Assembly (NCBI GenBank): GCA_023663185.1
Contig: JAMPHY010000014.1
Location: 24,426-88,425 of the forward strand
Reading direction: 5' to 3'
Length of the DNA: 64,000 nucleotides
Source of the DNA: Clostridiales bacterium
GTDB taxonomy: Bacteria; Bacillota; Clostridia; Lachnospirales; Lachnospiraceae
A program made the translations under genes and the position numbers. Positions within the stretch are counted from its first letter, which is position 1, and every line of letters begins with the position of its first letter. The notes beneath the pieces were generated by a model. It did not search any database and was not told the DNA's origin. It saw only the letters and a program-made list of their open reading frames with translations. Shown here piece by piece: positions 34,417 to 44,909 of this stretch.

Positions 34417-35868
34417 TCATTTATAGTTTACAATCGTCTCAATAGAGTAGAGTTTTACATCTTTCCTTTCGGCTTCCTTCACAATCCTATCATCGAATCC
34501 GCTTTCAGAGAACAAAGCATAATAAAATTTTGCTCCCTGTTTTTGAGGATTCAGCTTTGCTATTGTATCCAGATATTCTGCATAACTGAACGGACTGTTT
34601 TTAAATTTACATTCTCCGACTAAATATTCCTTTGCGTCCCTGCTAATTCCCAGCAGGTCGATTTCTGTTTCAGTAGTCCGCAATCCATTCTTCGCATTCT
34701 CGTCCCGCACAGTCGTCTTGCCCAGCCATCGCCCCATTTTCGCATAGCGGAAAGGAAGCGCATCCGCCTTCTGCATTTTCCTGACAAATTCCCTGCACAC
34801 ATCTTCAAAAGCAGACGCAGCAAATTCATGCAGAGCCGGTTCTATTATATACTCATACACACCGTCTACATCGCCCTCTTCGAGCTGTGAATAATTTGCG
34901 AACCCGAAAGCATACCAAAATCGGAAAAAATTATCCGTCAGCCGATACATTCCTCTGTTTAAATTTGCCTTTTCTTTCATTCCTGCATCAATGGAAAATT
35001 CACGTTCCACTATACCAAGTTCAAGCAGATTTTTAAGATATACACTGGTCTTGGACGTATCTTCTACAAGCGATTTCTGACTAATATCATTTAACTTTGT
35101 ATTACCAAGCGCAACAGCTTCAATGATGGAGTTGTAAATCGGCGTCTCCCTCAGCTCCTGACGGAGCAGGAAATCCGTCTCGCTGTAAAGGACACAGCCC
35201 TTCGTCAAAATGTTCTGCTTAATATTTTCTTTGACAGATAAATCAGCAGCCCATTGGTTCAGATAATGGGGAATGCCGCCAAGCACCGCATAAGCAAGCA
35301 CATTATCACGAGGAGAATAGTCTGGAAAGAACTTCATGGCATCGTAAAATCCCATTTCCTTCATCCTATAGACTCCCGTTGCCCTTCCATAAAGAGGATT
35401 CTTTTCTGCTAATAGTTCTTTTTCAATAAAACTCATTGCGCTTCCGCAGAGGATAATCATTACATTACTATTCCGCAGCTCTGCGTCCCATAGATTTTGC
35501 AGAATAGACGGAATGCTTCTGTTCCCACGGCACATATATGGGAACTCATCTATTATAACCAGCTTCTTATTACTTCCATACGGCAAGTCCTGAATAGCGC
35601 GAAACGCTTTTTCCCAATCTGAAAATTCTGTGATATACTGTCTTGCCGGAATATCTTCCTTAAGAAGCTGCCCTGAAAATCTGGCAAGCTGCACACGATC
35701 CGTACTTTGCGTACAGGAAAAGAAAATGTGTGGCTTATCCTTGCTGAATTCCCGAAGGGTTTCGGTCTTTCCGATACGCCGCCTGCCATAGAGGACTATA
35801 AGCTGCCCCTTCTTTTCCTTATATTTATCATTCAAAAACTGCAGTTCTGCCTCCCTGCCTATAAACAT
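34417..35868 (-). CDS. ATPase_2-type protein with DUF234 region
   Basis: A 483-residue protein beginning FIGREAELQFLNDKYKEKKG with Walker A YGRRRIGKTETL and Walker B KLVIIDEFPYMC, typical of the archaeal-type ATPase family. A winged-helix segment (KLNDISQKSLVEDTSKTSVY) follows. The C-terminal DUF234 region contains TEIDLLGISRDAKEYLVGEC followed by KF, a PD-(D/E)XK-like arrangement (D...ExK). Function is unknown; related genes are often lineage-specific and mobile. A large inverted repeat sits directly in front of the start codon and may act as an operator. Confidence 0.83.
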   Translation of the reverse strand: MFIGREAELQFLNDKYKEKKGQLIVLYGRRRIGKTETLREFSKDKPHIFFSCTQSTDRVQLARFSGQLLKEDIPARQYITEFSDWEKAFRAIQDLPYGSNKKLVIIDEFPYMCRGNRSIPSILQNLWDAELRNSNVMIILCGSAMSFIEKELLAEKNPLYGRATGVYRMKEMGFYDAMKFFPDYSPRDNVLAYAVLGGIPHYLNQWAADLSVKENIKQNILTKGCVLYSETDFLLRQELRETPIYNSIIEAVALGNTKLNDISQKSLVEDTSKTSVYLKNLLELGIVEREFSIDAGMKEKANLNRGMYRLTDNFFRFWYAFGFANYSQLEEGDVDGVYEYIIEPALHEFAASAFEDVCREFVRKMQKADALPFRYAKMGRWLGKTTVRDENAKNGLRTTETEIDLLGISRDAKEYLVGECKFKNSPFSYAEYLDTIAKLNPQKQGAKFYYALFSESGFDDRIVKEAERKDVKLYSIETIVNYK

Positions 35869-35871
35869 AAT

Positions 35872-35944
35872 GCGCCTCCGTATATAATAATATCTAATCG
35901 TGATTTACCAAATCTTGATTTGATATTATTATATGCGGAAGCGC
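35872..35944. repeat. Inverted repeat with 23-bp arms before the ATPase_2 gene
   Basis: Arms 35872-35894 (GCGCCTCCGTATATAATAATATC) and 35922-35944 match at 21 of 23 positions as reverse complements. The spacer has its own symmetric AATCGTGATTT / AAATC pairs. The left arm begins three bases before the start codon of the ATPase_2 gene. No T run follows, so it is not a typical terminator. Confidence 0.7.
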
Positions 35945-35974
35945 TGAAAATATCAAGAAGTTCTTGCATGTTTA

Positions 35975-37339
35975 TTACAGGAACATTGCCATATAGACGG
36001 GCAGATGGAGAATCCCATCCTTTATCGCCAAATCCTTTGTATAGAGAATATAAGAATTACCAATCCTTGAAGAAAACTTATTCCGGAACTTATCGAGCGA
36101 GGAATGTGAGCGGTATCTGCCTGATTTTACCTCTATAGGCGCAAGCTTCTTTTTTTCAGTAATCAGGAAATCAATCTCCATATGGTTTTCCCTGTGCTTT
36201 GCATCATTTCGGGAATAAAAATACAGTCTGTGTCCATTATAGCGGAGCATCTGTGCCACAATGTTTTCCAGAATCATGCCTTCATTGATCTCTAATTTAT
36301 CAAACAGGACAGCCTTATACAAATCGTTCTCAACAAAAGGCACATCCATAAAGGTATGTGTAATCAGCAGTCCCGTATCACCCATATAGCATTTCTGTGT
36401 AGTATTGTCCTCGCTGAGCGCCAGCCCTACATTCGGATCGGCTGCATTCAGGCATGCATTAGCAATCATCGCTTCATGAAGCCAGATAAAAGAGTCCTCA
36501 TAGCTTCTGAACCGTACCTGTTTGGAAATGGATGAAAGCCTGTATTTTTTTTCCTTTCTGGAAAGCTGTGCTGGAATACCGTCAAAGATGGCAAAAACCT
36601 TATCCTCATACCCCGCGGCAAATTTAGAGACGTCGTCACGGTAAAGTTTCAAAATACGACGTTTTACCGCATCCACAGTCTCAAAACTCTTAGTTTTAAC
36701 ATATTCCGTCACCGCCTGCGGCATACCTCCCACAAGAATATACTGCCGAAAATCGTTCATTATTTTTCTGTGCAGGGCGTCACCGAGCGGTAATCTTTTA
36801 TCAAAACATTGCCTGAGTAGCGGAACGGTAGCATTATCGCCCATCGCCCATAGAAACTCCTCGAAATCAAGGGGAAACATTGAGATATGTTCCTCCTCGG
36901 ATGGAATGATGATATCCTGAACGTTTTTCTTCAATCTAATGAGCGAACCGGTTTCAATAAAATCATAGCGTCCATCGGCGACAAAATATTTGATGAGCTG
37001 CCTCGCTCTCGGATATTGCTGTACCTCGTCAAAAATAATGACAGACTCACGCTCATACAGCGTCGTAGAATAAAACGCCGATAGTTTCGCAAAAAACAAA
37101 TCAAGATTATAACTGTCATTGACAAACAAATCCAAAATATCCTGCGGCGCGTTACCGAAGTCAATGATGATGCAGCTTTTATATTCTGCTTGGGCAAATC
37201 TCCCCACGAGATAGCTTTTACCAACCCGCCTTGCACCATCAAGCATAATAGCAGTTTCTCCCTTGCTTTGTTTTTTCCAGTTCAGCAGTTTATCATAAAT
37301 TTTACGACGAAGAACGATATCTCCATTTTTATTTTTCAT
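35975..37339 (-). CDS. AAA_14 ATPase with DUF4143 C-terminus
   Basis: A 454-residue protein: Walker A LDGARRVGKSYLVGRF near the N-terminus, Walker B SVIIFDEVQQYP, and a C-terminal DUF4143-type region with RLYFYSRNDAKHRENHMEID and APIEVKSGRY (D...ExK nuclease pattern). The start at 37339 is chosen because GGGGTGG precedes it. The open frame continues 51 codons upstream through a 33-bp tandem repeat (NLLFRAEHTFT-like units) with no ribosome binding site. Family members are very common in anaerobes; the biological role is unknown. Confidence 0.83.
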   Translation of the reverse strand: MKNKNGDIVLRRKIYDKLLNWKKQSKGETAIMLDGARRVGKSYLVGRFAQAEYKSCIIIDFGNAPQDILDLFVNDSYNLDLFFAKLSAFYSTTLYERESVIIFDEVQQYPRARQLIKYFVADGRYDFIETGSLIRLKKNVQDIIIPSEEEHISMFPLDFEEFLWAMGDNATVPLLRQCFDKRLPLGDALHRKIMNDFRQYILVGGMPQAVTEYVKTKSFETVDAVKRRILKLYRDDVSKFAAGYEDKVFAIFDGIPAQLSRKEKKYRLSSISKQVRFRSYEDSFIWLHEAMIANACLNAADPNVGLALSEDNTTQKCYMGDTGLLITHTFMDVPFVENDLYKAVLFDKLEINEGMILENIVAQMLRYNGHRLYFYSRNDAKHRENHMEIDFLITEKKKLAPIEVKSGRYRSHSSLDKFRNKFSSRIGNSYILYTKDLAIKDGILHLPVYMAMFL

Positions 37340-37392
37340 AAAACCACCCCTTGACAGCTTATTCGGCATATACAATATTGTACTGTATGTTT

Positions 37393-37491
37393 CACGAAAA
37401 AGCAAGTTCGTAAAAGTGTGTTCTGCACGAAAAAGCAAATTTACAAAGGTATAATCTGCACAAAAAAGCAAGTTTATAGTTGGCACACTCA
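37393..37491. repeat. Three 33-bp direct repeats upstream of the AAA_14 gene
   Basis: Units start at 37393, 37426 and 37459; each begins CAC(G/A)AAAAAGCAA(G/A)TT and they are 33 bases apart with no spacer. On the minus strand they would encode an 11-residue repeat (NLLFRAEHTFT-like). They lie between the LRR-coding region and the AAA_14 start codon and could be binding sites or a decaying coding repeat. Confidence 0.75.
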
Positions 37492-38208
37492 CTGGTGCGT
37501 ATATATTATTTCAAAAGACGGTTCCCCGTAGAGAGAAATCAATTTTTCCATCTGTTCTTGACCTTTAACGCTCATTTCCACCACCGCCAGATTCGGCATC
37601 GTGAAAAGCGGAGTCAAATCGCCCATTACGCTTTGTTCCATACTTATCAATACGATATCTTCCCTTCCTTCCAACGCTGAAATATCCCAAATCTGCGCCT
37701 CGCAAAGATACAGTTCCTTAATATATGCCGTATTTTTAAGAAATTCTAAATCCCTCTGTCCCAAAGCCCTGACTCTTAGGATATTTATATATAAGCCGTC
37801 CAGATATTTCCATGCGTCAGAATCATTATTGATATCCAGAAAATTATAATCCCTCACGGTCCCAATGGGGCTTGCGGCATAGCTGCCTGTATTGGCAAGA
37901 TCCAGCTCCTTAAGCATAGGCAGTGTGCTGATAGTTTCAATATCTGTCAGGGGGTTATCCAAAAGTTTCAAGGTTTCAAGCGTCCTGATATTCGCCAGCG
38001 GAGAAATATCATGTATATTGTTAGACCTCAGTTCTACCGACTGCAGATATTCCAGCTCCTTTAAGGGCGATATATCCTCAATGAAATTACCCCCTATATA
38101 GACGTATTGGAGATTTGGCATGCTCTTTAAATCTGTCAGTTCCTTGATAGTTCCCTTGATTCGCTGGGAGCTGCTATACCATTTGCCCCCCCCCAAGCTC
38201 ATTATCAT
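37489..38208 (-). CDS. LRR domain, frameshifted from the Ser/Thr kinase
   Basis: An open frame of 239 codons encoding five or six leucine-rich repeats of about 21-24 residues (LQYVYIGGNFIEDISPLKEL; LQSVELRSNNIHDISPLANI; LETLKLLDNPLTDIETISTL). It has no ribosome binding site or signal peptide. It overlaps the 3' end of the kinase gene in a different frame. The two frames meet at a run of nine G on the coding strand: one G fewer would join them as LGGGKWYSSSQ. It is therefore best read as the extracellular domain of the kinase. Confidence 0.75.
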   Translation of the reverse strand: MIMSLGGGKWYSSSQRIKGTIKELTDLKSMPNLQYVYIGGNFIEDISPLKELEYLQSVELRSNNIHDISPLANIRTLETLKLLDNPLTDIETISTLPMLKELDLANTGSYAASPIGTVRDYNFLDINNDSDAWKYLDGLYINILRVRALGQRDLEFLKNTAYIKELYLCEAQIWDISALEGREDIVLISMEQSVMGDLTPLFTMPNLAVVEMSVKGQEQMEKLISLYGEPSFEIIYTHQ

Positions 38209-39253
38209 AAAAAGAATCGCTATCCGTATACACCTCTTCTCCCTGTATGTATATTCCGGTAACAGCCTCCAAGTCTGCAGTCGTTATAATTCCTTCCGGC
38301 TTATCCAGTGACATTCTTACCGCTTCTTCTATCAGTGGTTCTTTAAATACATATGCCCTATTATGCAGCGACTGCAGATATCCAGTTCCTGCTGCTGTCA
38401 TACCTGATATCAGCAGTATTATGAGGGAAGCAACGGCAATGAGCCAGTTACGCTTACGGCGTCTGTAGCCGTCGGTTGTACGGTACAAAGCCTTGAGAAG
38501 TGCATTATCATCTTTATAGCGTTTATCCGGTGTAAATTCGCAGCATTTCGCCGCTATCCGCCCCATCTTTGTCATAGGATTCTTTATCGGTTTCGCCGCG
38601 CCGGTAAGCAGCCATGATATCACAATTCCGAAGGAATATATGTCTGAACGTATATCCGTCTGCATAAAGCCGTACTGTTCCGGCGGCGCAAAGTTTTCAG
38701 TACCGCAGAAAACCGTATCAACATTTTCCCCTGCCTTATAAATACGGCTGATTCCGAAATCAATCAGCGCTATGCTTCCATCTTCTTTCATAATAATATT
38801 TTCCGGTTTAATATCACGATGTATAATAACAGGTTCAGAGTCATGAAGAAGCTGCATTGCCTTGACAAGTTTAATTGCCAAATCGGTTAGGGCAGTCTCA
38901 GACAAAGGATTATTTCGCACATATTCATTCAGGGATACACCTTCTATGTATTCCCGCAGGATGCAATAATAATTTTCGTTTTTATATTCCCCGATATAGC
39001 GCGGAATAGCTTCATTTTTCATACTTAAGAACCGCGCCGGTTCCCCTGTATTATACTGCGGACTGTTTGCTGTATAGCATTTCGCCACATACTTTATATC
39101 GGTTTTCTTCTGCCCTACAAGCAGGGTTTCGCATTCTTCCGTGCTGCTTAAGCATTCCAATATATTATAAATCTTTGTAAATTCGTCAGGCAGACTATTC
39201 TCATAACTATTATCATAGTCGTAGTACGCCTGAAATTCCCTGATTACGTCCAT
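38174..39253 (-). CDS. Membrane Ser/Thr protein kinase (LRR domain split off)
   Basis: A 359-residue Hanks-type kinase: nucleotide-binding region and Lys (TDIKYVAKCYT), catalytic loop IIHRDIKPENI, activation segment ALIDFGISRIYK, and DIRSDIYSFGIVISWLLTG. A transmembrane helix (WLIAVASLIILLISGM) and about 75 outside residues end at the G run. The start at 39253 is preferred to an upstream TTG because GAGG lies eight bases before the ATG and overlaps the stop codon of the HTH gene. The predicted whole product (37489-39253) would be a receptor-like kinase of about 587 residues with an LRR sensor. Confidence 0.82.
   Translation of the reverse strand: MDVIREFQAYYDYDNSYENSLPDEFTKIYNILECLSSTEECETLLVGQKKTDIKYVAKCYTANSPQYNTGEPARFLSMKNEAIPRYIGEYKNENYYCILREYIEGVSLNEYVRNNPLSETALTDLAIKLVKAMQLLHDSEPVIIHRDIKPENIIMKEDGSIALIDFGISRIYKAGENVDTVFCGTENFAPPEQYGFMQTDIRSDIYSFGIVISWLLTGAAKPIKNPMTKMGRIAAKCCEFTPDKRYKDDNALLKALYRTTDGYRRRKRNWLIAVASLIILLISGMTAAGTGYLQSLHNRAYVFKEPLIEEAVRMSLDKPEGIITTADLEAVTGIYIQGEEVYTDSDSFYDNELGGGQMV
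38186..38194 (-). other. Nine-base G tract splitting kinase and LRR frames
   Basis: Nine consecutive C (plus strand; G on the coding strand) sit exactly where the kinase and LRR reading frames meet. With nine the kinase terminates four codons later (QMV, stop); with eight the frame continues into the LRR. The tract may be phase-variable or a length-calling error. Confidence 0.75.
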
Positions 39254-39263
39254 ATACTCTACC

Positions 39264-39692
39264 TCAATTTTCCCCAAGCAGCGGAATATTAATGGATTCC
39301 AATAGTTCCTGCACTTCCATTACACTCATTCCACGAGATATCCCAAACATACATGCTGCATCTCTCTCAAACTTAACATAAAGCATACTTTTCCCAGCAA
39401 GCTTTAGTAACGTCTGCGTCTCATCAAGCGACAGCCCCATCCCCAATGAAAGCTGTATCAGCTTATCTCTGGACGGATTGCGCCTACCGTTGAAAATCTG
39501 ATGTCCATAAGCCCTCTCAATCTGTGCATTACGAATGACATCGCTTGGAGTATACCCCCGCTCTTCACACAATTTATATAAAATTATGGACAGAGACCGC
39601 CCTTCAAAATCATCTTTGCTCTCATTCACAAAAAAGTGAAAATTCTTACTTCCTTTAAGCCGATTTAGCAAAGCCGCCGTTGACAATGACAT
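39264..39692 (-). CDS. HTH protein coupled to the Ser/Thr kinase
   Basis: A 142-residue protein with a central XRE-like helix-turn-helix (LYKLCEERGYTPSDVIRNAQ; GRRNPSRDKLIQLSLGM) and a C-terminal helical part. GGGAGGG seven bases upstream fixes the start at 39692, not at the ATG five codons earlier. Its stop codon forms part of the ribosome binding site of the kinase gene, ten bases before that start, so the two are translationally coupled. Such HTH/kinase pairs recur in Clostridia. A palindrome in the promoter region (39752-39772) suggests autoregulation. Confidence 0.75.
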   Translation of the reverse strand: MSLSTAALLNRLKGSKNFHFFVNESKDDFEGRSLSIILYKLCEERGYTPSDVIRNAQIERAYGHQIFNGRRNPSRDKLIQLSLGMGLSLDETQTLLKLAGKSMLYVKFERDAACMFGISRGMSVMEVQELLESINIPLLGEN

Positions 39693-39741
39693 GCTTTTCC
39701 CTCCCATGTAAATAACTACAAAAATACGCTTTTATGTGGAG

Positions 39742-39772
39742 AGTATATCATACTTTTACAGAAGATAAAAGT
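39742..39772 (-). promoter_or_regulatory. Possible promoter and operator of the HTH-kinase operon
   Basis: On the minus strand a TATACT (39742-39747) lies 50-odd bases before the HTH start codon. A palindrome ACTTTTA/TAAAAGT (39752-39758 with 39766-39772) covers the place where the -35 box should be, and no good -35 hexamer is visible. Confidence 0.35.
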
Positions 39773-39841
39773 ACCTACAGTCCGCATATTTACGGCGTTT
39801 TTAGCTTGCGTGGCGTAAGATTTTTTCTATTTTTATTAGAC

Positions 39842-39882
39842 TAAAAATCGCTGTGAGATTTTCATAACCTCACAGCGTTTTT
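39842..39882. terminator. Terminator after dnaJ
   Basis: CGCTGTGAG (39849-39857) and CTCACAGCG (39869-39877) form a nine-pair stem with T runs on both strands. It closes the hrcA-grpE-dnaK-dnaJ operon. Confidence 0.85.
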
Positions 39883-39898
39883 ACATTCATATATTCTC

Positions 39899-41062
39899 TT
39901 ATTTCCTGAATCTCTTTTTACCCTTAGGCTCTTCCGCGCCCTGTCCCGTCTGTTTTGATGCGTTCAGTGTATTTCCGCTTTCTTCGTCAAACTGTTTTAA
40001 CAGTTCCTTAGCTTCTCGCGAAAGTTTGTCGGGAACCTGAACTACCAGCGTAACATAGTGGTCGCCTCTTACATCTTTATTTCTCAGAGACGGCACTCCC
40101 TTTCCTTTCAGGCGCACTTTGGTATCGGTCTGCGTACCGGGTTTAACGTCATAGATAACTTTGCCGTCTACCGTATCTACGATAATCTCGCCGCCAAGCG
40201 CCGCTACCGCAAACGACATAGGCACCGTAGAATAAATATTGGTGTCTTGTCGCTGGAAAATCGGGTGACGGTCTACTATTACCTCGACAAGCAAATCGCC
40301 GCGCGGTCCTCCATTCGAGCCGGGCTCGCCTTTATCCCTGATTCTTACGCTCTGACCGTTATCAATTCCTGCCGGAATGGATACCTGTATCTTCTTTCTA
40401 TTAGCAATATATCCTGTGCCGTGGCAGTCAGGGCATTTATCCTTAATGACTTTACCTGTTCCATGACAGTCCGGACAGGTCTGGACATTTCTGACTGTTC
40501 CGAAGAAAGACTGCTGTGTAAATACGACCTGACCTTTGCCGCCGCATTTGGTACAGGTTTCCGGACTCGTTCCGGGTTTAGCTCCGCTGCCATGGCAGGT
40601 TGTACATTCGTCCTTAAGCGTGAGTTCTATTTCCTTTTCTACTCCGAATACCGCTTCTTCAAATTTAATGCGTACACTTGTGCGGATATTAGCGCCCTTC
40701 ATGGGACCATTGCTTCTTCCTGCGCCGCGTCTGCCGCCTCCACCGAAGAAGTCCCCGAAAATATCGCCAAAAATATCGCCAAAGTCCATGCTGTTAAAGT
40801 CAAATCCGCCAAATCCGCCGCCTGCGCCGGGTTCAAACGCCGCATGACCGTACTGATCGTACTGCCGTCTTTTCTCAGGATCGCTTAGTACGGCATATGC
40901 TTCCGAAGCCTCTTTGAACTTCTTCTCAGCTTCCGCGTCTCCGGGATTCATATCGGGGTGATATTTCTTAGCCAGAACTCTGTACGCTTTTTTGAGCGCT
41001 GCGTCATCAGCGCTTTTATCTACGCCAAGAACTTCATAATAATCTCTTTTCTGCTCCGCCAT
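39899..41062 (-). CDS. dnaJ: DnaJ co-chaperone
   Basis: A 387-residue type I DnaJ: J-domain (residues 1-70) with HPD in [11 protein letters not shown], a Gly/Phe-rich linker ([20 protein letters not shown]), four CxxCxGxG zinc repeats ([24 protein letters not shown] twice) and the C-terminal substrate-binding barrels. It stimulates the DnaK ATPase and delivers unfolded clients. It is the last gene of the heat-shock operon, 35 bases after dnaK. Confidence 0.97.
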   Translation of the reverse strand: MAEQKRDYYEVLGVDKSADDAALKKAYRVLAKKYHPDMNPGDAEAEKKFKEASEAYAVLSDPEKRRQYDQYGHAAFEPGAGGGFGGFDFNSMDFGDIFGDIFGDFFGGGGRRGAGRSNGPMKGANIRTSVRIKFEEAVFGVEKEIELTLKDECTTCHGSGAKPGTSPETCTKCGGKGQVVFTQQSFFGTVRNVQTCPDCHGTGKVIKDKCPDCHGTGYIANRKKIQVSIPAGIDNGQSVRIRDKGEPGSNGGPRGDLLVEVIVDRHPIFQRQDTNIYSTVPMSFAVAALGGEIIVDTVDGKVIYDVKPGTQTDTKVRLKGKGVPSLRNKDVRGDHYVTLVVQVPDKLSREAKELLKQFDEESGNTLNASKQTGQGAEEPKGKKRFRK

Positions 41063-41097
41063 GTTTATAATCCTCCAAGTCTATTCCGTCCGGAAGC

Positions 41098-42990
<1,893 letters not shown>

Positions 42991-43029
42991 CTAATAAATA
43001 ATATGATTTTTATATGATTTTAAATTTTA

Positions 43030-43662
43030 TTACTGAACTACCGCTACCATGCTGTGTCTTACGACACTGCCGCGGTAAGTATAGCCTTTTTGCAATTCCT
43101 GCGCTACCGTTCCGGCTTCGTATTCTTCACTTTCCACCTGCATTACCGCATTGTGAAATTCCGGATTAAATTCCTGTCCCACCGCTTCAATAGGTTTCAC
43201 GTCTATTGACTCAAGCTCGGTCATGAGCTGTTTATAAATCATTTCCATGCCCTGTGCAAACGCGCCGCCCTTTTCTTCCTCTGTAACAGCCGCTAAACCT
43301 CTTTCAAAATTATCGACAATCGGCAGGATTTTCTCAATTACGCTCTTAGCGCCCGTCTCGAACATTGCGGACTTCTCTTTCTCGGTACGCTTGCGAAAAT
43401 TATCAAATTCCGCCATCTGCCTTCTTGCCCTGTCCTCAAGTTCTTCTATCTTTTCCTTTAATACGTCCTGTTTCTTATCGGCTTTTTCTTTTTTCTTTTT
43501 CTCTTTCTTAGATTCTTTGGATTCAGCTTTTTCCTCCGCTTCCTCCTTAGAGCTGCCTTCTTCTCTTGCAGCTTCTTCCTCAGCCGCCTCTTCTTCAAGT
43601 TCTTCGAGAATTTCTTCTAATACTTCTTCCTTTTCTTCTTTTTGTTTTTCGTTTTCCACCAC
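43030..43662 (-). CDS. grpE: GrpE nucleotide exchange factor
   Basis: A 210-residue protein with an acidic and Lys/Glu-rich N-terminal region of about 75 residues (EEVLEEILEELEEEAAEEEA) that is longer than usual. It then has the GrpE coiled coil (LEDRARRQMAEFDNFRKRTE) and the C-terminal head (KPIEAVGQEFNPEFHNAVMQ and GYTYRGSVVRHSMVAVV). It exchanges ADP for ATP on DnaK. Confidence 0.95.
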   Translation of the reverse strand: MVENEKQKEEKEEVLEEILEELEEEAAEEEAAREEGSSKEEAEEKAESKESKKEKKKKEKADKKQDVLKEKIEELEDRARRQMAEFDNFRKRTEKEKSAMFETGAKSVIEKILPIVDNFERGLAAVTEEEKGGAFAQGMEMIYKQLMTELESIDVKPIEAVGQEFNPEFHNAVMQVESEEYEAGTVAQELQKGYTYRGSVVRHSMVAVVQ

Positions 43663-43689
43663 AATATCATTCCTTTCATGCTCAAGTCG

Positions 43690-44712
43690 TTATTTCCTAT
43701 ATAAATCATCAAGCTGGTTTTTCAGCATTTTTAAATTACTTATTACTTTCTCATAATCCATTCGCTTAGGTCCGATGATTCCTATAGTTCCTTTCATGCC
43801 CTCGTCTAATTCATAGGTTGCCGTCACCACGCTGCAATCCCTCATGCTTTGTATCGGCGCTTCGTTTCCTATATATATCTGTATGCCTGTATTTTCATCG
43901 GAGAGATTTTCCTGCACAAGCTCATTCAAAATCTGTTTCTCTTCAAATGTCGTAATTAGTTCGCTCGCCCGCTGATTATCGGACAGCTCAGGGTATTTGA
44001 AGAAATTCTTCGCTCCGCTGGTATATATTTCCAAATCCTCGTCAGCCTTAATCGCATCTGCTACCGCATCGATTACGTCCGCCACAATCTCGCTGTGGAT
44101 TCCCGCCTGCTGCTTCATCGCGGCTATCATACCCAGATTTATTTCTTCCATCGACAGCCCGTTTAAATGCGTATTAAGAAGTATATTCAATTTAAGGATA
44201 GTCTCGTCGTTAAGCTCCTCGGAAACAGAAAGCATGGAATTCTTGATTACATTGCCCTCTACCACTATAACCGCAAGAAGCTGATTTACGTCCACTTTGG
44301 AAAGCTGGATAAATTTCAGCTTATTTCTGTGGTACTGCGGAGCCGATACCATCGCCGCATATTCGGTATTGTTGGCGAGAAGCTTCGCCGCCTGCTTTAA
44401 GAGATGTTCCATTTTATCTTCTTTCTCAAGAAGCATCTCTTTCATCTCTTCTACTTCCCTCTCCTTCATTTCCATCATTTTATCAACATAAAGTCTGTAT
44501 CCTTTATCCGATGGAATACGTCCGGCAGAAGTATGCGGCTGGATAATGTAACCCAGCTCTTCCAAATCCGCCATTTCATTACGAATGGTCGCGGAGCTTA
44601 AGTTGAGGTCGGTATACTTGGAAATTGTCCTGCTGCCTACCGGCTCGCCCGTCTCTAAGTAGTTACGAATGATGGCTTGCAATATTTTATATTTTCTTTC
44701 ATCTAACTGCAT
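43690..44712 (-). CDS. hrcA: HrcA heat-shock repressor
   Basis: A 340-residue repressor. An N-terminal winged helix (LDERKYKILQAIIRNYLETG; SSATIRNEMADLEELGYI) is followed by the GAF-like HrcA domain (GMIAAMKQQAGIH; YIGNEAPIQSMRDCSVVTAT; GTIGIIGPKRMDYEKVI). It binds the CIRCE element and is itself first in the operon it represses, so control is autogenous. The start at 44712 is supported by AGGAG nine bases upstream; a start eight codons earlier would overlap CIRCE. Confidence 0.95.
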   Translation of the reverse strand: MQLDERKYKILQAIIRNYLETGEPVGSRTISKYTDLNLSSATIRNEMADLEELGYIIQPHTSAGRIPSDKGYRLYVDKMMEMKEREVEEMKEMLLEKEDKMEHLLKQAAKLLANNTEYAAMVSAPQYHRNKLKFIQLSKVDVNQLLAVIVVEGNVIKNSMLSVSEELNDETILKLNILLNTHLNGLSMEEINLGMIAAMKQQAGIHSEIVADVIDAVADAIKADEDLEIYTSGAKNFFKYPELSDNQRASELITTFEEKQILNELVQENLSDENTGIQIYIGNEAPIQSMRDCSVVTATYELDEGMKGTIGIIGPKRMDYEKVISNLKMLKNQLDDLYRK

Positions 44713-44729
44713 ACCATTTTCTCCTATTG

Positions 44730-44756
44730 TTAGCACTCATTTGAATAGAGTGCTAA
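44730..44756. promoter_or_regulatory. CIRCE operator
   Basis: TTAGCACTC (44730-44738), nine bases, GAGTGCTAA (44748-44756): an exact match to the CIRCE consensus. It lies between the hrcA promoter and start codon and is the HrcA binding site. Confidence 0.98.
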
Positions 44757-44770
44757 CATCTTCTAGTGAT

Positions 44771-44799
44771 AAGTTATCACTTCACAATTTAATTGTCAA
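44771..44799 (-). promoter_or_regulatory. Promoter of the hrcA operon
   Basis: On the minus strand TTGACA (44794-44799) and TAACTT (44771-44776) are 17 bases apart, directly upstream of CIRCE. Confidence 0.7.
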
Positions 44800-44833
44800 C
44801 ATATATTATAGAAAAATTTATGAAAAAAAAATA

Positions 44834-44880
44834 AAAACAGTTAAAATGAAGTAAATCTTTTACCTTAAATTAACCGTTTT
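44834..44880 (-). terminator. Terminator after the DUF6465 gene
   Basis: AAAACGGTTAA pairs with TTAACTGTTTT with one G-U, with an inner GTAAA/TTTAC stem, and a T-rich tail of more than ten bases on the minus strand. It isolates the DUF6465 gene from the hrcA promoter. Confidence 0.75.
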
Positions 44881-44909
44881 TATTATAATAGTATAACCGT
44901 TTTTCTTAA

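Noticed and set aside
37393-37491. Possible CRISPR array (three 33-bp repeats)
   Set aside because: The units are contiguous without spacers, there are only three and they differ from each other, and no cas genes are near.
40058-40888. 276-codon open frame on the plus strand opposite dnaJ
   Set aside because: It is antisense to a highly conserved gene, has no ribosome binding site and its Tyr/Arg/Ser-rich translation matches no family; it is a shadow of dnaJ codon use.
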